DNA of 64,000 nucleotides, taken from NCBI GenBank assembly GCA_016800925.1, contig JABCPU010000190.1, positions 1-64,000 on the forward strand, in the 5' to 3' direction. The notes below the pieces were generated by a model. It saw only the letters and a program-made list of their open reading frames with translations. It was not told the DNA's origin and made no database searches. Below, piece after piece: positions 21,961 through 34,430 of this stretch. The position numbers and the translations under genes were made by a program. Every line of letters starts with the position of its first letter. The stretch's first letter is position 1. The DNA comes from Suillus spraguei (lineage: Eukaryota > Basidiomycota > Agaricomycetes > Boletales > Suillaceae).

Positions 21961-22225
21961 CCTATCTAACAGTATCATTCCACACTCCGGAAGCCTCGTT
22001 GCAGCTTAGCAGCTGTACTGCGGCAACTTTCCTGTGAAGCGGTGATCTTCGGCAATCTCTGCGAACCCATTTGGTATCCTCAAGCAAGATTTACTGTCCG
22101 TCCAATGTCCATCCAGTCTTGCCGGTATGTGATGTTTTGTAAACTGTAGTGCAGTCTTATTACATGTCTGCTGTGTGTTTATCCTATCCCTTCCATCTCT
22201 GTAGCTATTCTTTCATATAAAATTC

Positions 22226-22797
22226 CTAGGTACCTGTACTTGTTCCTTACTTCCCTCCTATAGTACACACGGTACTTAGGAATAGTCACCACTACTGTCT
22301 CTTATGGAATAAAGTCTTTCACTGAAGTCACTGTCTCTAAGAATTGCTTTACTGCTGCATGCACCACCGCTCTTTACCGCTTTTCCCACGCTTCACCGCT
22401 TGCACTACCGCTTTCCCACGCTTTCCCGTGCTTCACCACTAGCGCTAGCGCTTTCTCATGCTTCACTGCTACACTACTGCTTGTTTTACTGCAGAAGTTC
22501 CCATGCTTACCGCAGTTTTACTGCTCACACTACTGCTACTTTACCACTATCTGCCCACACTCTACCGCTACTTTACCGCAACTTTCCCATGGAGCGGAGG
22601 TCACCGCTAGCATCTCACTACCTCCAACAGCAGTCTTGCACCACAGGTTGGGCATCATCAAACTATATTAACTTAGCATTCCCTTTAGGGTTGAATGTTC
22701 CTGCCTTCGCAAGTGAAGCAGACTAGGTAGAGCGCAAGACTCGCATACTAGCTTAGGCCGTGGTTTATCTACAGCCCAGGCTAGATTGTATCTTTAC
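22226..22797 (+). repeat. LTR fragment, 1-kb family, 5'-truncated or diverged
   Basis: From GTACACACGGTACTTAGG onward it parallels 24725-25248 and 36640-37146, including the CCGCTACTTTACC-type pyrimidine-rich part, ATTCCCTTTAGGGT, and the end GATTGTATCTTTACA at 22797. The left boundary is not sharp. Apparent ORFs in the C/T-rich part are composition effects. Confidence 0.65.
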
Positions 22798-23395
22798 ACC
22801 ACCCTCGAAAAAGAAGATACTGACTTGTTCCACTACTCCAAAAGTTCCTCGGCCCACGCTTTTATCAAATAGTTGTCAAATTGCTTTGATTGTGCAGTAG
22901 TAAGCATCGCGGTGTGACAGACAAACTCAGGCTGGGCTTGAAAAGGTAGTTTTTGCATGGTGTCTCATACTTGGACTTTCCTTACCTTAGGTTCGCACTT
23001 TTGATGATTACATAAGCACCTCACCTTTCACTCTTTGCACCACCAAGGATTCTACTTAGTTCCAGTACTGTTAGCTCCTCTTTTGATTGAGTTCCTGGGC
23101 AGCTTACCATAGCTCCTCACTCATTTGAGTTCTTGTGTAGCTTTTCTCTCTGCAGCTTTTCTAGTTTGGCAGCTTTCATAGCTCACTAGTTAGCTCCTGG
23201 ATACCTAGTTCTCTGAAGTAAACATTACCACTGTCTTTGACTGTTCTCTCTCTCCTTCCCTTGAGTTTTGGCTAGTCAGAAGCCCTTTGGGCTGAACATA
23301 CTGCTCCCTGCTTCTTATACCTGTCCCCCAGGTGGGATTGTTTCTCTACAGCGGTTAGCTGTAGTTGCCATCTGTTTCTTGCCATTTATTGCATG
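22798..23395. other. Repeat-flanked stretch without genes
   Basis: C/T-rich sequence between two LTRs. TAGCTCCT and CAGCTTT motifs recur. No coding sequence seen. Confidence 0.3.
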
Positions 23396-24164
23396 TGTCA
23401 TATACCATACTTCTAATCTCAGATCCGACCATATCCGATCAGATTCGATCGATTCCATATCCATCCGGTCCACAGATCCTGTCCAGACCACCCATCCGAA
23501 TGTGCTCACTTCTCGCACCTTAACTCCCTTGTGTATATCCGCATCTATCTCCTTTCATCATTCCTCCTGTTTCCGGTATTCCGGCTATGTATATTTCCCT
23601 CCTACGTCACTGATCCGTTACCTGTGTTCATTTCCGATTCATGCTTACTGATCCGCTGTGCATTAACTAATAGACTTCTGTTACACTTCATACATAGCCC
23701 TCAGTCCCGGACCTGTTGATTATCCGTCTTAGATACTTACAGTATATAAACCACTTGTAAATCTCCGTAGAACCTTAGTTCGAATATCATCTTAGATTCT
23801 GCTCATTCTGCTTCCTTTGGACTTAAAGCCACTTTCCGCTCCAAGTCATCTTCCGAGACTGGGATTGATTCCTAAAGTCTATATCTCCGACTCTATCTTC
23901 GGATAGTCTATCTCTGCCAGTTTCTAGTTAGGAATTCATTTTGAAGCTAGTCTTAATCTTTGTTCTATCCCTACGTTCTGGATAACCTTCGGACGTATCA
24001 TATCCGATACCTTCGGACATCTGGACCTGTCACGCAACTCCTTCCGGATCTTCGGACGTATAACTTCTCCCTGAAATAAGGGGCATTACTCGAGAAAGGG
24101 GCACAGTGCACGAACTGAGGCCAAAGCCCTTCAGGTCTCTCTACCTTTGAGTACGGTCTTAACA
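23396..24164 (-). repeat. Solo LTR, 770-bp family, copy 2 (TSD GCATG/GCGTG)
   Basis: Reads TGTCATATACC...GGTCTTAACA on the plus strand, the reverse complement of the copy at 16220. Flanks are GCATG (23391-23395) and GCGTG (24165-24169), one mismatch in five. Confidence 0.9.
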
Positions 24165-24303
24165 GCGTGAGGAGATGCCAAACTGACTCTAGAATACAAA
24201 TGAGACATTACTGAATTTAATACTAAAGAATGTACCTGCACAAGTGCATAAGTGATGTGTTTGGCCTTGACTTTATACATGCCGTGTAGTTTTGCATTGC
24301 CAG

Positions 24304-25248
24304 AGTGCATTGTAGCAAACAAAGTCACACTGACCATGAAAGTGTTGTTTTACACAAGCGTCTCATTACTGTCTACAGCGGCTACCGAGGAATCCCCTAT
24401 AGCGAGCATTAGTCTTTTCACTTTGCCAGTACCATTTTTGCTCCGTGGATCCTTGCCCCTTACTGAATCTCACTACCGATGTCCTCCTGTCCATTCCATT
24501 TCCGTCTAGATCCATTGGTGCATAGCATATTCGTTTCCACTGTTACTAGAGCTACGGCAAGACTTACATTACCTTCCATGACGCTGCTTGCTCACTGTGT
24601 GCCTCTTTACTAAAATCACATAGTACATCTTTATTTCACTACCGTTCTCGCTATGTATTCCAGCTGCTCATGGTACATGTTAAAGAGGACTCTTCGCACA
24701 TACCGGTACTTATACTTTTCCCCCTATGGTACACACGGTACTTAGGAATTGTCACCATTACTGTCTCTAACAGAATAAAGTCTCTCGCCGAAGTCACTGA
24801 CACTTAAGGAACTCTTTACCACTGCACGCACCACTGCTCTTTACTGCTTTCCTGTGCTTCACTGCTTGCACTACGCTTTCCCGTGCTTCATCACTATGCT
24901 TCACCGCTTGTTTTACTGCCAGTTTCCCATGCATTACCGCAGTTTTACTGCACGCACTACTGCAGTTTTACCGCTCACACTACTGCTACTTTACCACTAT
25001 CTTCCCGCGCTCTACCACTACTTTACCACAACTTTCCCACGGAGCGGAGGTCACTGCTAGCATCTCGCTACCTCTGACGGCAGTCTTGCACCACAGGTTG
25101 AGCATTATCAAACTATATTAACTTAGCATTCCCTTTAGGGTAGAACATTCTTGCCTTCACAAGTGAAGCAGACTAGGTAGAGCACAAGACTCGCATACTA
25201 GCTTAGGCCATGGTTTATCTACAGCCTAGGCTAGATTGTATCTTTACA
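24304..25248 (+). repeat. LTR of the 1-kb family, 5'-truncated
   Basis: Matches 35455-37146 (minus the solo LTR inside that copy), from TGTAGCAAACAAAGTCACAC to the end GATTGTATCTTTACA. Its first part is missing, and unrelated sequence (24170-24303) lies before it. Confidence 0.75.
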
Positions 25249-25254
25249 ACGCGC

Positions 25255-26211
25255 TGTAAAGATACAATCTAACCTGGGCTGTAGATAAACTACCTCCTAA
25301 GTTAGTATGTGTGGTCTTGTGCTCCGTCTAGTCTGCTTCACTTGCGAAACAAGAGTGTTCGACCCTAAAGGGGATGCCTGTTAGTATAGCCAAGTTCAAA
25401 TCAAACCAATGTGCGAATATAGTGTTGTAGTCAGCGGTAAGTTGCCGCACTCAGCGATGATGTTGCCAGGACTAGTGTCATATGTAGTGGTGCTACTGTG
25501 GTCGAGATAATACTTGTAACATAGCATCAAGTGAGCAATAACGAGCTGTAAAGTCAGCAGTAGTGGTAAGGTGCGAGCAGTGCAAAGAAACAGTAAAGAT
25601 GTCCGCAGTACTCTCAGTGGTAGAGTAGCGGTGCACGTGAAGTTCAGTCTAGTCTAAACAGGGGTCAAGAATCTAGCAGTGTGCCAGCGGCAACAGTGAA
25701 CAAGTGTAATTGATTAATGAGCGGTAAAGGACTTTAAAGACTAAGTCTACAACTGGGTAGATCCAGAGCTAGACACTAATCCTGACCTATAGTATGGTGA
25801 AAATAAGGTACTGAATCATGTGGGGTACACGGTGCTTATATCCTAAATCGTATGTACTCGGAATGCTCTGGGCGAGATCAGTAGCGCTTGAGTGCAGTAA
25901 CTGCTGTATGTAAATGTAGTGCGAGGCGGCTGCGGCATGAGGTGACATGTAATAAGACTTGCCATGAAATCAGTGATAACAAACATAAAACAAACTATGC
26001 ACCAAATGGAGCTATGCGGACATGGCAAGGACATGGAGGAACATCAGTACGTGGAACATGGTGCAGCAGTCGGTATGGTGTGCGGTAAGCGTGAGATGCC
26101 GCCGGCAATGCTAAAGGGGTAAGACGGCCATGGACAAGTGGTAACTCCTATAGATGTGAGACGAGTGCTAAAAGATAGGGTTTTGAGGCCAGCGCCAATA
26201 TGTTCATTACA
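25255..26211 (-). repeat. LTR of the related 0.95-kb subfamily, inverted to its neighbour
   Basis: Plus strand reads TGTAAAGATACAATC...ATGTTCATTACA. It matches 29801-30743 along its length. It stands head-to-head with the LTR ending at 25248, only ACGCGC between them. The flanks do not form a target duplication. Confidence 0.8.
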
Positions 26212-26537
26212 ATGGATGAGACTTAAAACAACTACCATATATATATGAATCCACTATAGACTCAATGAACTTTCTCTGTCAACTAGGCATTCAAGGTAGA
26301 CCGTAGGCATTGCAGGGAATATCAGGGAGAGAGCAAACTTAGAACAGTATATCAGGATAATATCAGAACGGCAGAAGCATCTCATATGCATAGCATACAC
26401 AGGAACAATGGTAAGCTTCGAACTGCTTGACGTCATGATGATTGAGTGCTGGCATCATCATCTCAGAAGCCATAACCTGTGACTCCAAAAATCTCGTGAC
26501 CATCAGCCTAATAAGGCAATACCTGGTTTCTTGACTT
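26212..26537. other. Stretch between LTR and transposase fragment
   Basis: No coding sequence recognised. It probably belongs to the Plavaka-like element that follows. Confidence 0.3.
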
Positions 26538-27250
26538 TTGGTGATGGGGGGTCCATGTTGGAAGTTGCAAGTGATTTGTACATCCCATTCCATGAAGATG
26601 CTGGTTGTCCTCTACTGGCAGGATCTGCTCGATTGCATTGCTAGTATTTTTAACCATCCCTTATTTCACAACCATATAGACTTCACCTCTCACAAAGTGT
26701 ATGCCATGGTGCAGAAGCTGTCTTGGGTATATACTGAGTGGATGACAGACAAACATGCTTGGAACATGCAGGTCCATATTACATTGATCTCAAAGTCATT
26801 GCCTCATTATTATTAAAGTTGGTGCTACCTCATGGTGCAACTCTACTTGGTATCATTCTATCCTTGGGCAAGACCTGTATTACTGCATTGACAGGTGATT
26901 GTGTTTCCCATCCACTAATTATCAGCCTCGCCAATATACACATGAATACACAATTGAAATCATTCTTGAACACTTTCCTCCTTACTGCCCTTCTACCAGT
27001 CCCCAAGTTCATGTATAAGAAGAAACAGATGAAGGGCATATTGCAGGATCGGCTTGTGCATCAGTGCTTGGATGTTGTACTAGAACAACTGAAGTTGGCT
27101 ACTTGACAGGGTGTCATGTTGTCAGATCTGACTGGACGCAGCTGTTATTGCTTCACCCCCCTCCCTTGTTAGCTACATCACCAATACCCCGGAAGTGATG
27201 ATGCTGGCATGTGTCAGTGGAAGACATGACACATTGAGATATGATTGTAA
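26538..27250 (+). pseudogene. Plavaka-like transposase, middle fragment
   Basis: After a degenerate start, the frame 26738-27106 encodes LPHGATLLGIILSLGKTCITALTGD...HPLIISLANIHMNTQLKS, then FLLTALLPVPKF and GILQDRLVHQCLDVVLEQLKLAT. After a stop it continues GVMLSDLTGRSCYCFTPL. This is the conserved central block of Plavaka-type transposases. It lacks the N-terminal part seen at 20007-20640; the two might be one element separated by LTR insertions, but I cannot show that. Confidence 0.65.
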
Positions 27251-27339
27251 ATTGGTGGTCAATGATTTTCTCATTTAATTTCCTAATGTGTTCAAATCAC
27301 ACACATACTGTCAACCTTTTTGCACACAGCTGTAATTAC

Positions 27340-27584
27340 CCATAGTACAGGTTCATTGGTTTGCATCATGTTTGTCCAAAACCCTGGATGCCTTCATGGT
27401 GCAACATCACTGCCAAGGTTTCTGTAGCAAGTATTGCCAGGGTTGTCTCAGATGCTTGCAAGATTGCCATGAGTCACCTCAAGCAATTAAAGAGCTTGCT
27501 ATATGGAAGTATCGCAAGACTAGTCAAAATATGAGAATGAAGGAAATATTAGACCTGGATGAAGATGTAGAGGGCAGCAAGTGA
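27340..27584 (+). repeat. Dispersed repeat, copy 2, with a Cys-rich frame
   Basis: 27340-27478 matches 4417-4556. Here one frame stays open and encodes CQGFCSKYCQGCLRCLQDCHESPQ, then AIKELAIWKYRKTSQN and an acidic end (LDLDEDVEGS). The regular Cys spacing could be a metal-binding module of a transposon protein. I do not recognise the family. Confidence 0.45.
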
Positions 27585-27961
27585 GATGAGCAGCTGCCAT
27601 GTGCCACAAATACAGTTGATATGTGTAAGTCTGTTGGCTTACCTGAGTTCCCATAATCAGCATAAATACTGTCTGCGGTAATCAAGCATGAGATTTGATT
27701 ATCACTGCCTTTTGGCATAACTGTTAAGGGATGACAGTCTTAACTACTTACAATATGCATGTTGTCAGGGCGGGAAAAACTTGATGCATTATGACTGGCA
27801 CCAATGCATATGTCACACCCATGTGACATACATATGTGACGTCCACCAAAATTGTGACACAAAAAAAGTACAGTATCTGCCTAAATGTATTATGCTCTGA
27901 AATAATGATCTATAGCTCCTCTCGTCATAATTTAGCCTGAAATAAACAGAGGTGTGATGAC

Positions 27962-28140
27962 AAATTAAGGGAAAGCTGGATGTTCCATACATCCAGTCTC
28001 AAGCTGTTGACACAATTTTATGAGTTCTGTGCATGTGAATGATGGCCCATCTTGTTCTGACTCGTCATCTGATTCAATCTCGATGATTTCACCATTTGTG
28101 ACTGCAATTTCATGATGGACTAGCCTTATCACTGTTGGAA
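27962..28140 (-). pseudogene. Fragment resembling a pogo/CENP-B-like transposase C-terminus
   Basis: The minus strand encodes GEIIEIESDDESEQDGPSFTCTELIKLCQQLETGCM and a stop. An acidic linker followed by a short helix is common at the end of DDE transposases of the pogo/Tigger type in fungi. No catalytic domain is present nearby. Confidence 0.3.
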
Positions 28141-29071
28141 TCTGAAGGATCCAAGAGGGAAGAGGCCAAAGGATCCGAGATAGGTACAAGTGGGAAGTGA
28201 TAAGGAGAATGGTCCAAGCGCAAGGCCAGAATGGCCAATAGCATGTGCCAGCATGATAATGTTGTTATGCTGTGCAATATACCGTTTGATTTTGTTATGC
28301 TGCACAATATGCCATTTGATTAGTCTTATTTTCATTGCTATTCCACTCACCTTATAGTAGGCACTCAAGCGCAAAAACATTTCAGTTCTTTTCAAGAGAC
28401 TGAGATGTAAGTACCTAGTCACAAGTCGCCGTTTTGCCTAGGCTAACGAGTGCTTTAGTTACCTTGTTATGTAGGTACTTTAACCATCAATAGAGTTCTT
28501 TTCAAGAGACTGAGATTTACCTTGTTATCTAGCATGCCTGCTCCCTCCCCATTCATCTCATAATCTCAGAATCACCACCTTCAAAGTTTGAAATTGGGAG
28601 ATCTCCATTATCTCTTTCCTTGGCAGCCTGGGTCTAGAATCTCATCAACGGGTAGTAAAGTACCGAAATACCTTGAGACTATTAATTGATCCCATGAGTT
28701 CCTATTAGGCATAAACACACAGCCAGTCTGCAAGAGTGAGATTTTGACATGCATTGGAACATTTATTAGGAGGTTGAGCAGATGGATGCAGAGTGTTGTT
28801 TGTGATCTTCTGCTTCTTTGCAGGCAGAGCATATGCAGCAGGCTTATCGTGTGGCTTGCATTACAGGTACAAAACATCATACCCATTCCACACTTACATA
28901 GCCTAGTAGGACAATGCTGGAGAACAATGGTTTCAGTGCTACTTATGTCCCATTGCCCTAAATATGACCCTCTGATAATGCATACTGTCCATATGATGGA
29001 TATGCATTATGCCTGTATTTTCAGCCCATGTCAGGATCTGCATTATGACATTGTAACATGGTCACCATTAC
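28141..29071. other. Transposon-derived sequence without clear genes
   Basis: Contains a direct repeat (GTTCTTTTCAAGAGACTGAGAT at about 28385 and 28495; TGTTATGCTG at 28261 and 28294). No convincing coding sequence. It is the left target flank of the copia element. Confidence 0.35.
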
Positions 29072-29373
29072 TGATAAGCTAGACAAGGTCTAAGGTACAT
29101 CTTAGCTAGAGTGAATAAAAAAGACGGTAGCGCATACCTCAGTGAATGCGATAGACAACACTGAGGTGGAACGGCATGCAAGCAAGGTATTAAGTATCAA
29201 GTAAGACAGAAAGAAGCTGCCAGTGATAGAGACACCAGTAAGATGACATGTGGTGTCGAAGGTGCCAAAAAGCGATAAGAAATTAAGTAAGGAAAAGGAA
29301 AGTGCCAGAGGTTAATCTCTGGGACTTGTATCATGCGTACATATTTAATCTATCTTGATTCATTCATCCAACA
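29072..29373 (-). repeat. 3' LTR of the copia element, 302 bp
   Basis: TGATAAGCTAGACAAGGTC to TTCATCCAACA. On the minus strand it is preceded by the polypurine-rich GTGAGGGGGTA, the priming site for plus-strand DNA. Confidence 0.9.
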
Positions 29374-29800
29374 TACCCCCTCACTGAGACACAAGATGGA
29401 GACCGGGCAGGTGTTTTTTGAAGACAGGACGAGGGAGCGCCTTTGTGAGTATGTCTGCTGTGTTGTGGTGCAAAGGAACCCATCTGAGGAGAAACATGCC
29501 TTTCTCAATGTGCCCCCATATGAAGTGGTACCATATGTCGATATGCTTGGAACGAATGTGATTATGCACTTCAGTTGACAGCAAAATGACTCCGGTGTTG
29601 TCCATGTAGATTATAATGGGGAAAGGAAGGGGAATATGAAGTGAGGTAATGAGCAACTTGAGAGCCCTTCCTAGATGACATGGGTGATGGCCATATATTC
29701 AGCCTCCATGGAGGAAAGAGCATGTGTCATTTGCTTCTTTGAAACATAAGTGATGATCCCACTGGCGTAATACCACACATAACCCAAGATTGACAAGCGG
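29374..29800 (-). pseudogene. Copia RNase H, C-terminal part
   Basis: The minus strand encodes LGYVWYYASGIITYVSKKQMTHALSSMEAEYMAI, then after a stop EGLKLLITSLHIPLPFPIIIYMDNTGVI and HIDIWYHFIWGHIEKGMFLLRWVP, ending LTKALPRPVFKKHL. These are the standard copia RNase H blocks. The N-terminal half lies beyond the LTR insertion at 30744. Confidence 0.85.
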
Positions 29801-30743
29801 TGTAAAGATACAACCTAACCTGGGCTGTAGATAAACTACCTCCTAAGTTAGTATGTGAGTCTTGTGCTCCATCTAGTCTGCTTCACTTGTGAGAACAAGA
29901 GCATTCGACCCTAAAGGGGGATGCCTATTAGTATGGTCAAGTTCGAGTCAAACTTATGTGCGAAGGAAGCGTTGTGGTTAGCAGTAAGTTGCCGTGGTCA
30001 GCGATGATGCCGCTGGAACTAGTGTCGTGTGTAGTGGTGCTACCGTGATTGAGATATGGTCAGAAACAGTTGCGTCAAGCGAGCGATGTCGAGTGGTGAT
30101 ATCAGCGGTAGTGGTAAGGTTACGAGCAGTGCAAGGAAACAGTAAATAAGTCTGCAGTACTTTCAGTGGTAAAGTAGCGGTGCATGAGAAGTTCAGTCAA
30201 AGTAACAGTCAAAGGTCCAGCAGTGTGCCAGCGGTAATGGAGAATGAGCATGATAGATTAACGAGTGATAAAGAACTTTAAAAACTATGTCCACTACTGG
30301 GTAGATCCAGAGCTAGACAATAATCCTGACCTATAGTACGGGCAATGGTGTAAAATCAGGTACTTCTATCGTGTAGGGTACACAGTGCTTATATCCTAAA
30401 TCGTATGTACTCAGAATACTCTAAGCGAGATCAGTAGCGCTGGAGTGTAGTAACTGCCATAAGTAAACATAGTGTGAGGTGCTGCAGCACGAGGCATGGA
30501 ATCAGTGATAACGAACATAAAACAAATGATGCACCAAATGGAGCTATGTGGATGCGGCAAGGACATGGGAGGGCATCGGTATGTGGAATGTGGTGTGGCA
30601 GTCAGTATGGTGTGTGGTAAGCGTGGGATGCCGCCGGTACTGCTAAAGGGGTAAGACGGCCATGGACAAGTGGTAACTCCTGTAGACGTGAGACGAGTGT
30701 CAAAAGGTGGGGTTTTAAGCCCAGCGCCAATATGTTCATTACA
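29801..30743 (-). repeat. Solo LTR, 0.95-kb subfamily, inside copia RNase H
   Basis: Plus strand TGTAAAGATACAACC...TTCATTACA. The flanks share GCGG (29797-29800 and 30744-30747). Joining the flanks restores the reading DADWASCSADR-LSILGY across the site, so the insertion point is exact. Confidence 0.88.
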
Positions 30744-31804
30744 GCGGTCTGCAGAACAGCTGGCCCAGTCTGCATCACAGTATGCGTGTAGTCCATCATT
30801 TACATTTGCACCCCCATAGTGCAAATGGAGGTTGACAGTGCCAGAGAGGTAACAGAGCAGTCTCTTTGCAGCTGCATAATGTGATGGGAGGGGTTTGGAG
30901 TTATACTGAGTGAGGAGTTCATGGCAAACAAAACATCTGGACAGGTGCATATAGCCAAGTAGAGTAGTTCACTGATGAGTTTACGAAACAGAGTGGGAAG
31001 GTTGGGAATGGTGACATAGACATCATCAGGTTTGCCGAAGGGATGGTGCAAGTCAAGTGGAAGGCAAACAGGGTTACAGTCGAGGAGGTTGTACTCTTCA
31101 AGGAGGTAGGTACTATATTCACCTTGTTGCATCCATAGTTGACGGCTGTTGCAGTTGCGCTCAAATTGGATTCCGATGAATTTAGTGATTGGTCCCATGT
31201 CCTTGATGCCAAAGCACTGATCGATCTTCTGCTTGACCCAGATGAGGAACACTGGCGAATTTGATGTTCCCATCCTGTCATCAATGTGGAACCTGATGAT
31301 GCAAACTATGTGAGTGCTGGAGGTGTGACTGTCAAAGAGGAACATGGCATAATCGACTGGACAACAGGTGAAACCCAACTCGTTCATGACCTCCCTGACC
31401 TGCTCATACCATTCCATTGTGGATTGTTTCAACCCATAGATGGTGTGCAGCATCTTCCAAACTTGCACCTTCCAGTCCCCTTCTTCAAACCCTTTGGGTT
31501 GCCACATATAGATCTCTTCTTTAAGAACTCCCCAGAGAAAGGCCCGGGTGGCATCAAACAAGTGCAATTCCCAGTAATTCTTGCAGGCTAAGGTGGCGAT
31601 GAGATGTATGGAGGCTGTCTTCAATACTGGCGTGAAGGTTGCCTCATAGTCTACTCCTGGTATCTGTGAGAACCCTTGTGCAACAAGATGTGCCTTATAC
31701 ACTGATCCCCCCCTTATTGTCTTCCTTAAACTCCAGGACCCAATGATTCCTGATCGCCTTACATCCAGTGGAAAGAGGAGCAAGCTGGTATATGTGCATG
31801 TCAT
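30744..31804 (-). pseudogene. Copia reverse transcriptase (RVT_2) and start of RNase H
   Basis: The minus-strand frame has KAHLVAQGFSQIPGVDYEATFTPV, LHLFDATRAFLWGVL, WKMLHTIYGLKQSTMEWYEQV and IIRFHIDDRMG in place of the usual YVDD box, then SELLYLAICTCPDVLFA. A frameshift near 30800 leads to YHYGGANVNDGLHAYCDADWASCSADR. The start of RT lies beyond the solo LTR to the right. Confidence 0.88.
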
Positions 31805-31989
31805 CCATTATGCAAAGTTCCTTCTTCATGGCAGTGAGCCATTCATGTTGGTCGGTGTGTAGCATGGCTTCCTCATAGGTAGCAGGTGGGATTTTTTTAT
31901 ATCATAGCCAGGGCTATTGGGGTCGCGTTTTCTGTCACTTCAGATGCTTACATGTGCATGTTCTTCAATGATCATGTTAGCATAGGCCT

Positions 31990-32458
31990 TGTTACGAACT
32001 GGGGTGGCATCACCAGTGACAGTGAAAAGACACAGGTGGTCTGCTGGGAAAAGTACAAGGAACAAGTTCCAAGTATGATCAAGGGTTCAGCCTCAAAGAC
32101 AAATCTGAGAGGTTCTACGAGAATAGAGACTAAGGCTAAGGAGTGCTTAGACTTAGAGACGATTCAAGATGACTAAGGATTAGGGGTCCTTAGCGAAGAG
32201 GAATCCAGGTAAAACCCAGTAAGATTAAAGTAGTGAAATACAAGCATAATACACTGTGCTTAAATAGGACTGTATGTGCGCACAGACCATGTAACCGTGG
32301 GAAGTATATTATGTATCCTAATAAGGAAGGCATGTATTGTACAAACACATTGAAGTGTATAAGTCAGTGATTTAGCATACGCATATGATAAATCAAACAA
32401 GAACAAAAGAAATGATGTAAGTGAATAAAAATGAATAGGGGTACATACAACTGTAACA
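31990..32458 (-). repeat. Solo LTR of the chromovirus family inside copia (TSD GGCCT)
   Basis: Reverse complement of the chromovirus LTR at 12940-13414, from TGTTACGAACTGG to CTGTAACA, flanked by GGCCT (31985-31989 and 32459-32463). This proves a second insertion of the same family in the window. Confidence 0.93.
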
Positions 32459-32463
32459 GGCCT

Positions 32464-33949
32464 TGGGGATGGTGGTGTTGGGTTCAATCTCTGTCAAGTG
32501 CGCTCCCTCTGCTGGCTCTCCCTCAGCTTGCTCAGCCTCTATTACCCCCTCACCCAATGGAACATTCTGAATACGGGCAGTACGAGACTCCTGGAGTGCC
32601 TGAAGGCCTTCACCGCGGCCATTTCAGTGGCCCAGATATTGCCCACAGCTGTGGGCACCTTCATGCGATTAGAACAGCGCAGAGGAGGATCAACAGGTAT
32701 GGAAAGTGTCAGTGGAGGAGGAGTGAGATGGCTGAGAGTTGGTGGATGAGAGGAGGCAGGCTGCAGCACATGGACAACATGCCCATCACTTGGGTCATCT
32801 GAGTCTGAATTGGATGCAAGGTCCGCAAGCCGCTCATCAAAGATCATGTCATGCACAACAAAGAAAGCACCAGTGATCTTGTCCCATAGGTGATAGCCCT
32901 TGGTGCTGTCAGGATATCCAATGAAGACAGCTTGCCATGAGTGTGGGCCCAATTTAGTTTGAAGCTCAGTGGGAATACGTGCAAAACAGCGAGACCCAAA
33001 CACTTGAATGTGTGAGAGATCGGGCTCACAGCCATTGACAAATTTAAAGGGGGTGACACCAGGTGGAATGGTAGTAGATGTACTTCTGTTCCAAAGATAG
33101 CAGGCAGTAAGTGCCACCTCTCCCCAAAGATTGACAGGTAACCCAGCTGACTCTAGCATTGCAAAGAGGCGGCCTTCTATAGTACGGATGGCATGTTCTG
33201 CCTTGCCGTTTTGTTGGTGTGCGTAGGGGGCAGATAGCTGGCATGTGATGCCCATGGTCAGAAGAGCCTGCATGAAGGCGCCACTCATGAATTCCCTGCT
33301 GTTGTCTGATCGAAAGACCTTCACAGTGTGTCCCGAGTGATTTTCCCAGTGTGCCTTAATGATCTGCCAGGTGTCCAGGGCCTGATCTTTTGTGGTCAGG
33401 AGCTGGAGATTGAGCAAGTTAGTGTGGTCGTCAAGGAACACGACAAAGTGTAATTTGCCATGAGGAGTCGATATGGGAAAGGGTCCATAAAGGTCGGAAT
33501 GAATCAAGTCGAGCATGTGGGAGGTGCATGGTATGCTAGAAGCTGGGAAGGGCTTGCGCGGGTGCTTGGCAATGATGCATGATTCGCATCTATAGAGAGG
33601 ATCTGATGACTCAACTTTGACGCTGGTAACTGCAGATGTGATGCGCTCAATGGAGTCTCCTCCAGGGTGACCCATACGAGCATGCCAAAGGTTCCAAGAC
33701 AAAGGTGTGCGAGTGAAAGCAGAGATTTCATAAGGAATGCGGGTGTGAGATGACGGTTCAGCAGGATGGATGAATTTAAGATCAACAAAGAAAGATTCCC
33801 AGTCATGGGAATCTCGCCTAAGACCTCCCTATGGTATTTAAGTTGGCAATGAGCAGGCAAGTGTTCAAAGTTGCAGGACCATTTCTTCCAAAGCATGTGC
33901 CTAATAGATAAGAGGATGATCATGGCACCTGGGGCGTGCAGACAGTCAG
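32464..33949 (-). pseudogene. Copia integrase with pre-integrase zinc region
   Basis: On the minus strand LSWNLWHARMGHPGGDSIERI and CESCIIAKHPRKPF form the zinc-binding pre-integrase region. The core shows DLIHSDLYGPFPIST, VFLDDHTNLLN, VKVFRSDNSREFMSGAF and YAHQQNGKAEHAIRTIEG, giving the D-D-E triad. The longest open part is 33702-32542. Upstream, ALDAPGAM-like protease-to-integrase linker sequence (CLHAPGAM, near 33940) is broken. Confidence 0.9.
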
Positions 33950-34425
33950 TGTCACAACCTACAAACAAATTAACGCAAGGGCACAGACTAGTACTCAAAC
34001 AACAGGTTATCACAAGAGAGAGAGAGGAGCAAGGATGTCTTCAATTGCTACTATGTAGATACAAGAGGTTTGAACTAAAGAACTACTACAGCGAAACTAG
34101 CTAACTATATACACATATTGAAACTGAGATATAAACTGAGTCTGAAACTACTAGCCAATCATAAAATAGAAGTAAGCATCATATGATGTGATAATTGTGA
34201 CATAGTAATGACATCATATCCTAGAAGGTTCTAAGATCACATGATACTATCTTATCTTATCTTATCTGATAGCATCATAGAAGATCTCTTCATCTTCATC
34301 AGGGAGTTCGGTTATAGAAGCGGATGTAGGGATTTCAGTAAGGTTAGGGTTTGTCTTAGCGCTGGGTTTAGACACTTTAGGGAAATTGAGGAAAGAATAA
34401 TGGTTTGTATTTGGAATTCACGACA
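33950..34425. repeat. Solo LTR of a third family inside copia (TSD GTCAG)
   Basis: 476 bp from TGTCACAACC to TTCACGACA, flanked by GTCAG at 33945-33949 and 34426-34430. It includes a short TTATC tandem run near 34254-34275. No other copy is in the window, so orientation and superfamily are open. Confidence 0.85.
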
Positions 34426-34430
34426 GTCAG

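Noticed and set aside
22400..22726. ORF of 108 codons with Ser/His/Tyr-rich protein
   Set aside because: It lies in the C/T-rich part of an LTR and recurs in altered form at 24854-25077 and 36738-37019. Composition explains it.
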